From positions 899,308 through 963,307 of the forward strand of contig NW_020194684.1 of the NCBI RefSeq assembly GCF_002865645.1: a DNA stretch of 64,000 nucleotides, in the 5' to 3' direction. A program made the position numbers and the translations under genes. Origin of the DNA: Hyaloscypha bicolor E (lineage: Eukaryota; Ascomycota; Leotiomycetes; Helotiales; Hyaloscyphaceae). Below the pieces are notes generated by a model. It did not search any database and was not told the origin of the DNA. It saw only the letters and a program-made list of their open reading frames with translations. Positions within the stretch are counted from its first letter, which is position 1; each line of letters starts with the position of its first letter. Of the stretch, positions 48,321 to 59,300 are shown piece by piece.

Positions 48321-50245
48321 ATGGCCGAGTCACCCGCAGAAGAGAAGACGGTCGTCGAGCACGAAACACTCAAATACTCCCTCCTTGGGCCATCACTCAC
48401 CAAGTCTGGCCAAGACAACGTCGACCAGCAGAAGGCAGGGCCTCGAACTCGACGATGAGCGATTAGTACTGACGTTTATAGGTCTCAGAGATCATCTACA
48501 ATGCGTCGAAAGGATCCAAATACTTCAACAACGAAGAAGCCCGCGACAAAAACCTCACACAAAAAATCGAGCGCATTCTCGAAAAGAAGGCACAACTAGA
48601 GAAGCTTGACCTCGCCTCAGACCGACGCAAAGCAGACGAATACATCGCAGAGCTCGAGCTATCAAGAGACTTATCGCAAGTCGTGGTGCACATCGATTGC
48701 GATGCCTTCTACGCCGCAGTCGAAGAGCTCGATCGCCCAGGGCTGAAGGACGTCCCGTTCGCGGTCGGCGGAGGCGTCCTTACAACGTGCAACTACCACG
48801 CGAGGAAATTTGGGTGTCGGAGTGGGATGGCGGGGTTTGTGGCCAAGAAGCTGTGTCCGGAGTTAATCATGCTGAAGTTGAATTTCGACAAGTATACGGC
48901 GAAGGCGCAGGAGGTTAGGGAGATTATCGTGGATTATGATCCGCGGTTTGAGAGTGCGAGTATTGATGAGGCGTATCTGAATATTACCGAATATTGCCGG
49001 AGGAATAATATTGAGCCGGAAGAAGCTGTGGAGCAATTGAGGAGGGAGGTTCATGAGAAGACGAAGATTACAATTTCTGCTGGCATTGCTGCGAATGCGA
49101 AGCTGGCGAAGATCTGTTCTAATAAGAATAAACCGAATGGGCAGTTCTCTCTTCCCAGGGATCGAAATGCTATTATGGCTTTTATGAGGGACCTACCAAC
49201 GAGGAAGGTTAACGGCGTAGGTCGTGTGTTCGAGAGAGAACTCGATGCAGTTGGAGTCAAGACATGTGGAGATATCTACCAATATCGGCAATATCTGGCA
49301 AAGTTATTCGGCGACAAAGCATTTGCATATCTGATGCAATGCTACCTGGGACTGGGAAGAACAACGGTACAACCTGCAGAAGAATACGAAAGGAAGAGTG
49401 TTGGCACAGAAAGCACATTTGGAGAAATGAGCAATACCGCCGAACTTCGAGACAAGCTACTAGCTACAGCCCAGGAGTTAGAGAAAGACATGGTACGAAC
49501 ACAATTCAAAGGTCGAACTATCTGCCTAAAAGTCAAACTCCACACCTTCGAAGTCTTCACAAGACAAGTCATCCCACCCAAAGCCATCTATCTAGCACAT
49601 GATCTCTACAAATACTCCCTCCCCATGCTCTCAAAACTCGAGCAAGAATTTCCCGGCATGAAACTCCGCCTCATGGGCCTTCGTTGCACCCACCTAGTTA
49701 GTATGAAGAAACCCGACACAATGGCCTTCTTCGGCTTCAAACGAAAACCGACCTCCCTCGACGCAATCGAATCCGACTCTCCCTCCACCGACACCAGCAA
49801 ACGAAAAGCCTCCACCCTTTCTACCCCCGACAGCAATGAAGAGCAATGGGAATCCTGGCCCGACGAGCTTCTCTTCGAAGACGCAGAGCGACAAGAGCGC
49901 GAAGACGAGATGCAGGAACTCGAGACGCTGAGTCAGGAGATCGATAAAAGGAGACATCATGGGAAGGAGATTGTGCCGAACCCAAAGAAGGGGGAAGAGG
50001 TGGAAGAGGAGTGGTGGGATTGCCCGATTTGTGGAAGGCCGCAAAGTGCGAGTGAGAAGGCATTTAATGAGCATATTGATCTGTGTTTGAGTCGGCAGAC
50101 TATTAGGGATGTGGTGCAGGAGACTACGGAGAGCAAATCAACGGATAGTACGCCTGCACCGAAGAAAGCGAGATTGGGGAATGAGAAGAAGGAGAGGGGA
50201 GGTTTGCCGGGTGATCCGAAGCAGAGACGATTATGTTTTGGATGA
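48321..50245 (+). CDS. DNA polymerase kappa (Y-family translesion polymerase)
   Basis: ATG at 48321; exon 1 to 48434; intron 48435-48481 (47 bases, GC donor AAG|GCAGGG, ACTGAC branch, TATAG acceptor); exon 2 to TGA at 50245; 625 residues. Y-family landmarks are HIDCDAFYAAVE with catalytic Asp near 110, the steric-gate region, SIDEAYLNIT with Asp200/Glu201, KICSNKNKPNGQ, and the helix-hairpin-helix VNGVGRVFERELDAVGVKTC. The little-finger region follows. A UBZ4-type zinc finger (CPICG then HIDLCL, about residues 555-578) would bind ubiquitin, for example on PCNA. A basic tail ends KQRRLCFG. The N-terminal helical extension (KYFNNEEARDKNLTQKIERI) is typical of kappa rather than other Y-family members. 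It acts in the nucleus in bypass of damaged bases and is convergent with the RPEL gene. Confidence 0.95.
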
Positions 50246-50513
50246 TTGCATAAGGAAGAAGGCGTTCTGCAGCATTGGAGAAGCACCAAATGAAATCAGA
50301 GCAAAATCAACGCATAATGTCATTTGGCCTTCCCATCCATAAACCTAATCCCAAGTGAAGCACACCATAATGCTATGAGGTATCGTCGGTATCGTATCAT
50401 CCATCCATCATCAATTTTGGCTTCCTTCCTAGCCTTCCATTATACCTATCGACCTAAAAGTCCCTTTTCAAATCCATTCCCCTCCGGTCCCTTCACCCCT
50501 CCCTCCCACTGAC

Positions 50514-51207
50514 CTAAGCACCACCCTCCCGCTTAGCATACTCCTCCTCAATCCGCTCCTCATACAATCTCTCCGCCTCCTCCTCCCTCTTCTTCTCCTC
50601 TTCGCTTGGGATCTCCGTCGGATCCTCAGTCAAAATCCCGTCTTTGATCAGATCCTCGGGTTTCGGACGGTGCGAGATCTTCTCGTTGAGAGAGTCGGCG
50701 CGCATGTGCTTTTCTAGCTCGCGCGCGGGACCTTGAATGGAAGGGGCGGCGGTGGAGGAGGGGAGGATGTTGCCTTTTTACCTTCCCGTCAGTGATCGAG
50801 TTGTAAAAGGTGGATGGATTGGGGAAGGTGGAGGGAGTGAAATGTGGGAAAAGAGGGGATGGGGAAGATGGAAGGAGGGGACATACGCTCAACCAGATCC
50901 TCCCTCTGTGGACGCTTCTCCAATCCTTTCTTCAAAGAATCCGTCACTTTCTGACGCTCGAGTTCATGTGCTGCTGCTTGCAGGGCTCTATTGACTGTCA
51001 GCTCTGCCCCTCTTCTACACCCATATTCGGGAGGAGCACTCACGGCGCAGCATTAGTATCCAGCAGAATGTGCCTGTCGCGCAATTCCTTCGGATCTGGA
51101 CGGTGCTGCAGGTGCTTCTCCAACGAGTTCTGCCGGACGTGCGAGGACTCGCGGACGGGGCTGATGGGCGTCTCGTCGATGACGGCGGTGCGGTCGTCTT
51201 CTGCCAT
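50514..51207 (-). CDS. RPEL-repeat protein (three motifs)
   Basis: ATG at 51207; exon 1 at 51044-51207; intron 50988-51043 (GTGAGT..ATAG); exon 2 at 50887-50987; intron 50774-50886 (GTATGT..AAG); exon 3 at 50514-50773; 174 residues. Three RPEL motifs at about 29-48, 73-92 and 117-136 each follow the pattern L-x(6)-RP-x(3)-(E/D)L-x(4)-IL (LEKHLQHRPDPKELRDRHIL is the first). Metazoan RPEL motifs bind G-actin; the role of fungal versions is less known. The C-terminus is a highly charged Glu/Lys/Arg helix ending KREGGA. Motifs are evenly spaced at 44 residues, and the two introns fall between them, suggesting duplication of an ancestral unit. Confidence 0.9.
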
Positions 51208-51699
51208 CTTGTCTCTCTTGATCTCTGATTCGTGATTGACTGATTCGTGAGTGATTGATTGATTGCGGGTGGAAGTGGGTTTGTAGGTTGAATAAGGAGG
51301 GAGGAGGTAAGGCGAGGGTGAGATGCAGGTCAGGTTGTTTGGATCTCGGGAGCGGGGCAGCCAGGCAGGGGAGCTGATCCATGCATGAGTTCACTACAGC
51401 AACGGCGGGGCTCGCTTATCGCGTTTTCATTGCCCCTCCCCCTTTTTGATGTAAATATAAGAGGGGTCCGCTTCATTTTCGCAGAAGCTGCCAATTACGA
51501 GAGTTGAAACTGAGAGAGTTTGCTGAGTCATATCACTTTCTTGAGTCGAGCGCAACGCGAATCGTAGTTTTGAAGCGAATACAGTTAACTGAGAACGGAA
51601 TTTCGTCGATTCTCAGGGATGTGGCTTATGACAGAGCAAAAGAGAACAAGATTTCGTAAGGGCTCTTTCTAACATCGTCCCCACAATTAAACAACTTAT
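51208..51699. other. Promoter side of the RPEL gene, no other gene seen
   Basis: Contains repeated TGATTGATT words just upstream of the start (51225-51270). Nothing else was recognised up to the transposon terminus. Confidence 0.5.
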
Positions 51700-51700
51700 G

Positions 51701-51780
51701 ATCGTGCGTTAAGACTTGCACGAAAGCCCCTGCGTCCCTGCGGGTTTAGTGTGTATCAGCGATACGGTCGCTTTTTTTTC
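51701..51780 (+). repeat. Extra left-type terminus of the pogo-like element family
   Basis: Begins ATCGTGCGTTAAGACTTGCA and closely matches the reverse complement of the right terminus ending at 54388, more closely in its first 60 bases than the inner terminus at 51858 does. It may be a second, nested or partly deleted copy. Confidence 0.7.
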
Positions 51781-51989
51781 CTAACAAAAAAAAACTAGAA
51801 TTTTTAATAACTTCCTAAAGTAATACAAGATCTTAAAAAAAAGTTTACATAGAGGTAATCGTGCGGCGTCGCTCGCACTAAACCAGCTACCCTGCAGGTT
51901 TAGTGCGGTACAGTAATATGGTCGAAAATCAGTAATATGGTCGCTTTTTTCTCCCATTTATTGATTTTAATTAATTAAATATTAACACC

Positions 51990-53600
51990 ATGACCAAATA
52001 TGACCCTGAAGAAGAGAAAAGGATGGCCCAGGCCTCCGATTTCTATGCCAGAAACCCACACGTCAAAAAATCTGCGATTGCGCGTCAATTCAGGGTAAAA
52101 TATCGACTCTGGAAAGCGTATTTGGCTGGACGAAAATCACAGAACACCAAAGGGGCCTATAATAAAGCACTTAATCCTGATTAGTAGGAGGGCGTTAAGC
52201 AGTTTATCGATTTCCTGATCTATTTAGGCCATAAAGCTAATCTCAAAACGGTTCAGGCGGCGGCAAATAAGATTCTAGCTGAGAGCGCGTCCACCCACCA
52301 AGTTACGCGTATATGGGCTCAATAATAGTTTAAACGGAACAAAGCATGGTTTAAAACCCTTCGTGCGAAGATACTAGTACAAAAGCGGAAGGCAGCAAAT
52401 CGAAAGGAGGATCTGGAAGAGCATTTTAATAAGTATTATGGGGCGTTAGAGAAGTTTGGGATCTGCTTTAAAGACATGTGGAATATGGACGAAACTGGCT
52501 TTCGTATTAGCGTTTTGAATAGAAAGATTATTATTATATACCTTAATACGAAAGCTGTCTACTTGGCAGATCCTAATAATCGAGAATCACTTACTACGAT
52601 CGAAACTATATCTGCTAGGGGCGAAGTAATTATACTATTCCTGATTTTGAAGGGAGAGATCCTATTAGAAGAATACTTTAATAATGACCTTAATGCCGAA
52701 ATAGTCTTTGCTATAAGCTCTACTAGATATATAAATAATGCTTTAAGCCTCAAATATATTAAGTACTTCCATAATCAGATATATTAACGAATATAGGGCA
52801 AGTGGAGGATATTGATTTTTGACGGTTATAGCTCCCATACTTTAGACAAGTTCTTATATTATTACTAGTCCTATAAGATTATCCCTTTTTAACTACTACC
52901 ACATAGTACATACCTCCTCTAACCACTCGATATTGGCCTCTTTTAATCCCTTAAGCACTGGTATTAAGTTAGTATTCACGATAAAATCCAGTATAGTAAT
53001 ATTATTTATACTAAGCTTGATTTTCTAGTGGCATACTAGTTAATACGGGGAAGGATATTTAAGCACAGGACAATTCTCAGTGCCTTTAGTAAAGCAGGCC
53101 TTTTAGGGCGAGAAATAATATGGTATATATATAATAAGCTAGCTTAATTCATACTAAAAGAAGGTTTATTAATTGGCTATAGATTTATATGATAATATAG
53201 GCTAATTTTATAGTAAATAAGCAAACCGAGATTTCACCTCTATGAACCCCTCTAATATCGAAACCCTTCCAAAACCCCCCTATATCTGCGAATTATATGG
53301 CACATAATACCTATATATATTAATGTTTAGACGACTATTTTATCCTTGGAAGGGACAAGGAGAAGTACGCTCTTATACCGAGTTTTTGGAGATCTTGGAG
53401 GGCATACTAATAAGTAGCTAAGCCTAAGTTACTTAGGGCAAGCTTAATTATGGAAAGAGAGCTTGTAAGAGAGAAGGCAGTACTCCAGGAATAACGAAAT
53501 AAGCTAGATAAGGGCAGGAAGCATGTGCAAAAATATGGGGTCATTTCCAAGGGTTTGGTAGTTCGTTAAATCGCATATCGCAGAGAGTTCCTTTTTACCG
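51990..53600 (+). pseudogene. Pogo-type (DDE_1) transposase, broken by stops
   Basis: The frame starts at ATG 51990 (MTKYDPEEEKRMAQASDFYA), with an N-terminal psq-like helix-turn-helix, then a CENP-B-type region (AAANKILAESASTHQVTRIW). DDE_1 landmarks follow: WNMDETGFRI (first Asp) at about 52480-52510, LIFDGYSSHT (second Asp) near 52810-52840, and LQPLD-like LL*PLDIGLF near 52920. Stops such as those at 52182, 52321 and 52783 are TAG/TAA at positions where Gln or Trp fits. The enzyme cut and pasted the element at TA sites; this copy is inactive. Confidence 0.85.
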
Positions 53601-53608
53601 CTAAAGAG

Positions 53609-54076
53609 ATGAATAATAATGCCTACCTAAATCGACGAATTAAGGAAACTAATACATATATTATAAAGCATATTACTAGTAAGCTTCTATACCGGAGACG
53701 TGCTTGTGGGGAAATAGCTCCGTACGATTTAGGGGAGCCCTTTGGCTATGGAGATAAACCACTATTTATTAATTATGGTAATACTGGTCTCAAGGCTTAC
53801 TACCAAAAATTAATGGCAAAATGGGAGGAATAGAGGCAAATTAATCATAAGATAGAGCTTTTTCATGCGAATAAGATGGATTTTAGGCTAGCTTCCCCTG
53901 GATACGAAGAGGAGTGGGTTAGTGAGTTTGGTGATATGCGGGTGGAAATGCTAGCTAGAGAGCTTGGTTTTGTGAGGCCACTACCTAACCCCTCTTTATT
54001 TTATAATAATGGTTTTGGTAATATAGTTAGATTGGATACTAATGGGGAGGAGATAATTATTAGGTATACGAAATAG
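53609..54076 (+). pseudogene. Downstream frame inside the pogo-like element
   Basis: After the transposase the same region stays open for about 155 codons with a single TAG (53831-53833). The sequence includes CGEIAPYDLGEPFGYGDKPL and ELGFVRPLPNPSLFYNNGFG. It may be a C-terminal extension of the transposase or a second gene carried by the element. It is less scarred than the transposase. No family is recognised. Confidence 0.4.
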
Positions 54077-54390
54077 GACGTGGTTATTATATAATTAATT
54101 GATTTCTAAGTTAGTGGCATTTTGGGGGGGTCGCCGATGACCTGAAGTATGTAATATTTCCACCATTTTTTACTATATACATATGTGATATGAAAGTAAG
54201 AGAATTTGATTTATTAATTATAGTATGAATGCCATATAAACTGTAAAATATTTTTCTGCGATTTGCATTAAAATTCTAAAAGTTAGTGTTCCAAAAAAAC
54301 GACCATATTACTGATTTTCGACCATATTAGTGATACGCACTAAACCCGCAGGGACGCAGGGGCTTTAGTGCAAGTCCTGACGCACGATTA

Positions 54391-55139
54391 CCCCCGATAA
54401 TTACGCAATTTTTGGCTTCTTTGAATTTTTGAATTTTGTGAAACTGTGAAAGGTACCACAAAAATGACCGTAATCAGTTCGAAGTAAACAATTCACATGC
54501 TAGTAAATGATCACGGCGTTGACGATTTAAAAGTAAAAAAATGTTTTGTGTAGTCGGAAACGTTCTGAGAGAGCGAAGGAGACGTATGTTCAGATATTAT
54601 GGTCCACGACCCAATACCAACCTCCGCTGCTTCACTTACCAAGCCGTCCGATCTAACCATTCATTCTGCCGTTGTGTCGTAGGGAAAGTACCATTGATGA
54701 AGAACCACCCGCTATCTATTTGGATCTGAAGTAAGGGAGAGCCAGGGATCTGATGCATTTCACATTGTAAGTACAAAAACAGAAGTTTTTCATTAATTGT
54801 GAGAAAGGGTGGAAGGTGGAGGTGGTTGAAGGGTTCAAATACCACACAGGTGTGGGAGGGGGTGATAAATTATGTGGTTTTCGAACTCCAATTCACTTCG
54901 CAACCATTGCAACAGCTCACCTTCGACAGTTATCCTATTACTAGGCTTCGCATATTCCTTGAACACTTTCCCCCCAGACCTTTCAAAGCCTTGAGATTAC
55001 CACCAAATATCATCCACTGCGTTCCCGCTCAGCGCCGTCAAAGATATTGTCACTTCTCGGAGCTGGTAAGTGCCATTCCAGGTAGCGCCAGAAGGAGAGA
55101 ACTGACGATAAAGATAGATCTTAGTCCACACTCTGAGCT
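54391..55139. other. Intergenic, no gene assigned
   Basis: Normal composition. Short frames on both strands, none with a domain. This is the probable promoter and 5' leader of the 55140 gene. Confidence 0.45.
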
Positions 55140-56116
55140 ATGTCTTCCTCAAAGGGATCACGGACTTATACCACAGCTTCGAGTGCGGTGGTGGCCCCCG
55201 CAAAGCGACAAAAAACCATCACTTCAACAGTCGAAGAGGCAGGAAGACAAGCTATGATTGAATCCCTAAAAAGGGAACTCGATAAGCTCTACAGAAACTT
55301 CGACCTGCTTATACAGGGAAGTGCTGCCATTCATGGATTTGCCAATATTATGAAAGATTTAATCAGAAATGACTGTCTTCAGATTGCTGGTGCGGATGCA
55401 CTGGAATACACACCGGAGCCAGCTACATTACAGGAAATCGTTCAAATGTTTGGCCCATCCTCAGTGAAAAGTCTCCGAGATGAGGCGATGAAAGAAATTG
55501 ACAACCGGGTGGTGTGCAACTTTGTTTCCATGCTTCAAGAAGACTACGCCGTCCTCTGGAAGTTGAAACTGTCAGTCAGCCATGCTATTACAGCATGGTC
55601 CGTTTGGAAGAGTGATGCAATTTACAAAGCTATTCAAGAAGCAACACGAGCGGAACTGCTATTCATTGCCGACAGTGGACGTCAGAATTGAGGAGCAGCG
55701 TGCTATGTTGACCGAGCTGTTCATTGTTGCAGGAAAAACCATCACCCGTCATAAAGGTTTCGAGACCCAAATGGTCCGAGAAAGCGTGTCTACCAACTCT
55801 CTTTCTGCAACGCAACAAGAAGCTATCCAAAACTTTGAGCGCATGTATTCTCAAAATCCTCGTTGCAACCACGGATTTCTGGCGGCTGTCATAGATCTCT
55901 ACCAGCAAAAGCTATGGGCACTTTTTTTAGCAATTCCACTACCAAGTGGTTGACTGCAAGAACTTTCTACAGAAGAAAGAGTTTGATATCTGGAAGAAGC
56001 CAAATACAAGTCCTATCAAGTACGTGGGGTCAAAAGCGGTTTTCAGATCTTTCCAAGACGACTTGATGCAATTCCCGATTATTGCTCGGCAGCTGCCCAA
56101 TCATCTAAAGACGTGA
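55140..56116 (+). CDS. Multi-exon gene of unknown function
   Basis: ATG at 55140. Coding-looking segments sit in three frames: 55140 to about 55523 or later, about 55594-55887, and 55931-56116. A consistent model uses introns 55524-55593 (GTTTCC..TTACAG) and 55888-55930 (43 bases, GTCATA..TTTTTTTAG), giving about 287 residues; the first join in particular is uncertain. The N-terminus has a basic KRQK stretch (possible nuclear signal) followed by a helical, possibly coiled-coil region (AGRQAMIESLKRELDKLY). The C-terminal exon reads KNFLQKKEFDIWKKPN and ends DDLMQFPIIARQLPNHLKT. No family is recognised. If introns are not used, it is a frameshifted pseudogene. Confidence 0.5.
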
Positions 56117-57122
56117 GGCGAAGGTGAACTCAATTTGACGGAACAAATTCACGAGCAACGGAATGGGGTCGGGTGCTAAGGTTTTGAGAGAGATTTTCTT
56201 TGCACTTCATTCTTGGGAGAGGGTATTCTCTTGGCTTCGAGAAATATTCTGCAGGGAGTAGAATTGGAAACCGCGATACGGAATTACGGATGGACTTAGT
56301 GACAAGTCGGGCAGAAGCGCAGTCACAGTGCAACGAATGAAAGATAAACGTAAAGGCTTCCTTGACATGCTGCTAGTTCTAGTCTTCTAGACTTATGGAA
56401 TTTGAACCGCAAATGCCGGGAAAATCAAAGTGTAGTTAGAGAAGAAAATTCTTCGCTTATTCCCCCTTTTCGCTCACCAGCGCCGACTGTCAGAAACAGC
56501 GCGAAGTCGAAACATAACTTTAATTAGTCAGTTTTTCTCGCCACCACCACCTCTCGTTCATAAATTTTGTGACACTTCTGAAATTTTGGCATTCTGCGCC
56601 TCATTCTCGGATGACCCTGCGGTCCTGCCCAGCCTTTGCTCAGATCCGGTTCGGCTTCGGCTCGGGTCCGCTGTCTGCATACTTCCTAATTACGAGTATG
56701 CGAGTACGACGGCCAGGGACTCTATGGGTTAAAGGTATCATAAAACTTAGAGCCTACTTTATGTAATCAATCTTCGAAAGAATTGGACACTCATTTATGT
56801 TGAGGACATATATTAACTATTCGCTTTGTCAGTGAAAAAGGCTTCGATATTTTGCATTATACAATATATCTAAGGCATGATTTTGAATTTGCCAATTACT
56901 AAACATGAGTATATTCAGGCGAGGTATCGCAATCAGCACCATATCTGCAGATTTGGCAGTTTTTAGAACAATTCAGTTATTTAAGACCCTTCATGAACTC
57001 TTTAGCCTTTATTTGTGGGAAAATAAAGCAGTATTATTCCTTGCCCTCGCAGAATTCGGGCAGATCAACGTGAGCTAGCTACGGCCAAGCCCTCAGGGAG
57101 AAGAAACCCAATATCGAAACCG
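56117..57122. other. Intergenic, no gene seen
   Basis: Short unsupported frames only. Composition falls toward AT after 56760. Confidence 0.45.
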
Positions 57123-57383
57123 ATTTTGCGTCCTTTCCAAAGGAGCTTTATTGAGTCGAAAGCATTACTTGGGTTGTTTAGGGATCAAGTGAGGAGGGAT
57201 CTTGCGGAGCGCGGGTTCAATAATGAAATCAGTTTAGAGTAGTTTGACAAGGATGTAATAGTTATTGCAGATGAATTAGAGCTAGAGCGTAATGGTTCTA
57301 AGAAGGTTTTGTGGCGTGAGCAGACGCGTGTTGTGCGAGAGTGGGACGAGTTTAGACGTAAGAAGCCGGTAACTGGATATTAA
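57123..57383 (+). pseudogene. Degraded coding relic, unidentified
   Basis: A coherent plus frame of about 86 codons reads RPFQRSFIESKALLGLFRDQ, then RRDLAERGFNNEISLE, a TAG at 57240, FDKDVIVIADELELERNGSK and a basic end KKPVTGY before TAA at 57381. The charged helical character and single TAG suggest the end of a decayed gene or element protein. There is no start and no recognised family. Confidence 0.35.
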
Positions 57384-57924
57384 GCAGAGATTATTGACTG
57401 TTTCGCGCAATCTCTTGTTCTCAATATTGTTCTCAGTTCCGTGCCTAGATACTCTTGCCTTGCTGCCGGTTTTTGCAGATGACTTGGCTAACTTCCTCTT
57501 CATGTGCTTCGTTCCGGTTTAGTACAATTGTATATATAGAACTGATTATTTATATTATACTTTTCGCTTTTTATTAAATATAGCAATTAGTGAATAGTAA
57601 GCTTTTTTATTTTATTTATTTTAATCCTAAGGTTTGATACCTTACAATAACAAAACTCGAAGTCTCACACTTATAGCTCGACGCCATGCAGCACACGCCC
57701 TTTGAAATCCTTATCTTCTTTATCTTAAGAGGCTAGAAGAAGTAGCTATATTTAAGGCAATACGCATTAGCAAAATTTATATATAGACGACAAGGAAACT
57801 ATAATTGACTCGCGAGGATGCCAGAAGAGGATCCCCTAAGCAAACAGAATGTCTGTCTCTATATACACATGTACAATTACCAAGAATTCTGATATCAACA
57901 TCTAATAATACCTGACTCAAAGCC
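57384..57924. other. AT-leaning intergenic stretch
   Basis: No gene or repeat recognised. Confidence 0.4.
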
Positions 57925-59288
57925 ATACTTGTGTTGCTCTCACAGCTTGTCTTGAGTTTCGGGCTGTTCAGCGTCATTGACGCTGCAACTCTCCCACTGA
58001 ACACCCCAATTCATTTCTCACACAATGCAACGCTTCACCGAAGAAATAATATCAGCAAGTATGATGGCTGCGAGTCTGCGACAAGCAGTATACGAATGGC
58101 AAGGGCAAAGATATGTTAAAAGTAACACAATTGGTCCACCCATTTCTGAAATTACCGTCTCCTTCTGGCCCTGGTGGGCATGAGCCTGACATTCCACCCA
58201 GTGTGCTGGAGGATCGCTTCTTTGGCCCATGACCCAACGTGGATCTCTCAAGGTCAAATCGCAAGTGGAGCAGGACTAGGAGCTAATCTCTGGCTCACTG
58301 TCGACTGTGGCTTGAAGTATTACAATGCTTCTTCATTTTAGATCTCACGCTAACTCCTCATAACAAAATATCCGGGCTTTATGATTGCGAGCCAAGTTCA
58401 GCCGACCCTCTGACACAGGCTTTACTCATCTCAGCCAATAAATGCGACATCGCAGAGCTGACCCACCCACTGTCCACAACTATCCACTTCGCAGATCTAA
58501 ACGGTGATGGCCGAACCGAATATCTATACGTTGACGGCAGCGGAGGCGTGACTGCATTCCTCAATCTTGGCGGTCCAGACAATGGTCCTAACGCAGCTCG
58601 GATATCATGGCTTCCACAAGGCGTCATCGCTTCTGGTGTAGGAGCCAACCGCAGCAGTGTCCAATTCGCGGACACCAACGGCGATGGGCGAGCCGAGTAC
58701 CTCTAGATCCACGACGACGGTAGTGTAGACTGCTGGCTGAATCTGGGAGGTCCGGGCAATGGGCCTAATGCCGGGAAGGTCTCTTGGCTTCCGCAAGGAA
58801 AGATTGCTGCTGGTGTTGGGAAAGACGGGGCAGGCGTCCGGTTCGGGGATCTGAATGGAGATGGGAGAGCGGAGTATATATATGTTAATACTGATGGCTC
58901 TGTGGAAGCATACCTCAATCTCGGCGGGCCGGATAACGGCGCCAATGCCGCAAAAGTGAGTTGCCTGCCACAAGGCACGATCGCGACCGGTGTTGGACAA
59001 GGTAGGGATAATGTCGTGGTTGCTGATATCAATGGGGATAGGAGGGCCGATTATCTGGCTTCGTCGAGGACTGATGGGAGTACGATGGCCTAGATAAATG
59101 GTGGGGGGCCGGATAATGGGCCGAATGCGGCGAAGGTTGTGTGGTACCCGCATGGGACGATAGGCACGGGGGTAGGGACGAATGGGAAGGGAGTGCAGTT
59201 TGCGGATCTGAATGGTGATGGGAGGGCAGAATACTTGGATGTGGATTTTGAGACTAGTGCGGTCAATGCTTGGCTGAATGGGTGCTAA
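57925..59288 (+). pseudogene. Secreted FG-GAP/VCBS-repeat protein, RIP-scarred pseudogene
   Basis: A signal-peptide-like stretch (LVLLSQLVLSFGLFSVIDA) starts at 57925, but the expected start codon is ATA. Reading then passes through frameshifts or unrecognised introns at 58110-58380. From about 58384 to 59288 the frame encodes five FG-GAP-like repeats of about 57 residues, each with a calcium-loop motif (FADLNGDGRTEYLYV, FADTNGDGRAEYL, FGDLNGDGRAEYIYV, VADINGDRRADYL, FADLNGDGRAEYLDV) and a LNLGGPDNGPNA turn. TAG at 58706 and 59092 stands where other repeats or family members have Trp. Such repeats form beta-propellers in secreted fungal proteins. The gene lies tail-to-tail, 12 bases from the Hsp70-like gene. 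Confidence 0.85.
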
Positions 59289-59300
59289 AGCCGCTGTTCA

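Larger units (their letters stand above)
51858..54388 (+). mobile_element. Pogo/Fot1-type DNA transposon, moderately RIP-mutated
   Basis: The left terminus from 51858 (ATCGTGCGGC.., then TAATATGGTCGAAAATCAGT) is inverted at 54297-54388. TA lies outside both ends (51856-51857, 54389-54390). It contains a DDE_1 transposase. Length is 2531 bases. Both termini carry a duplicated TAATATGGTCG word. Confidence 0.8.

Noticed and set aside
58379..59153. Minus-strand frames of 99-182 codons over the FG-GAP repeats
   Set aside because: Antisense to conserved repeats in the plus frame; no recognisable domain.
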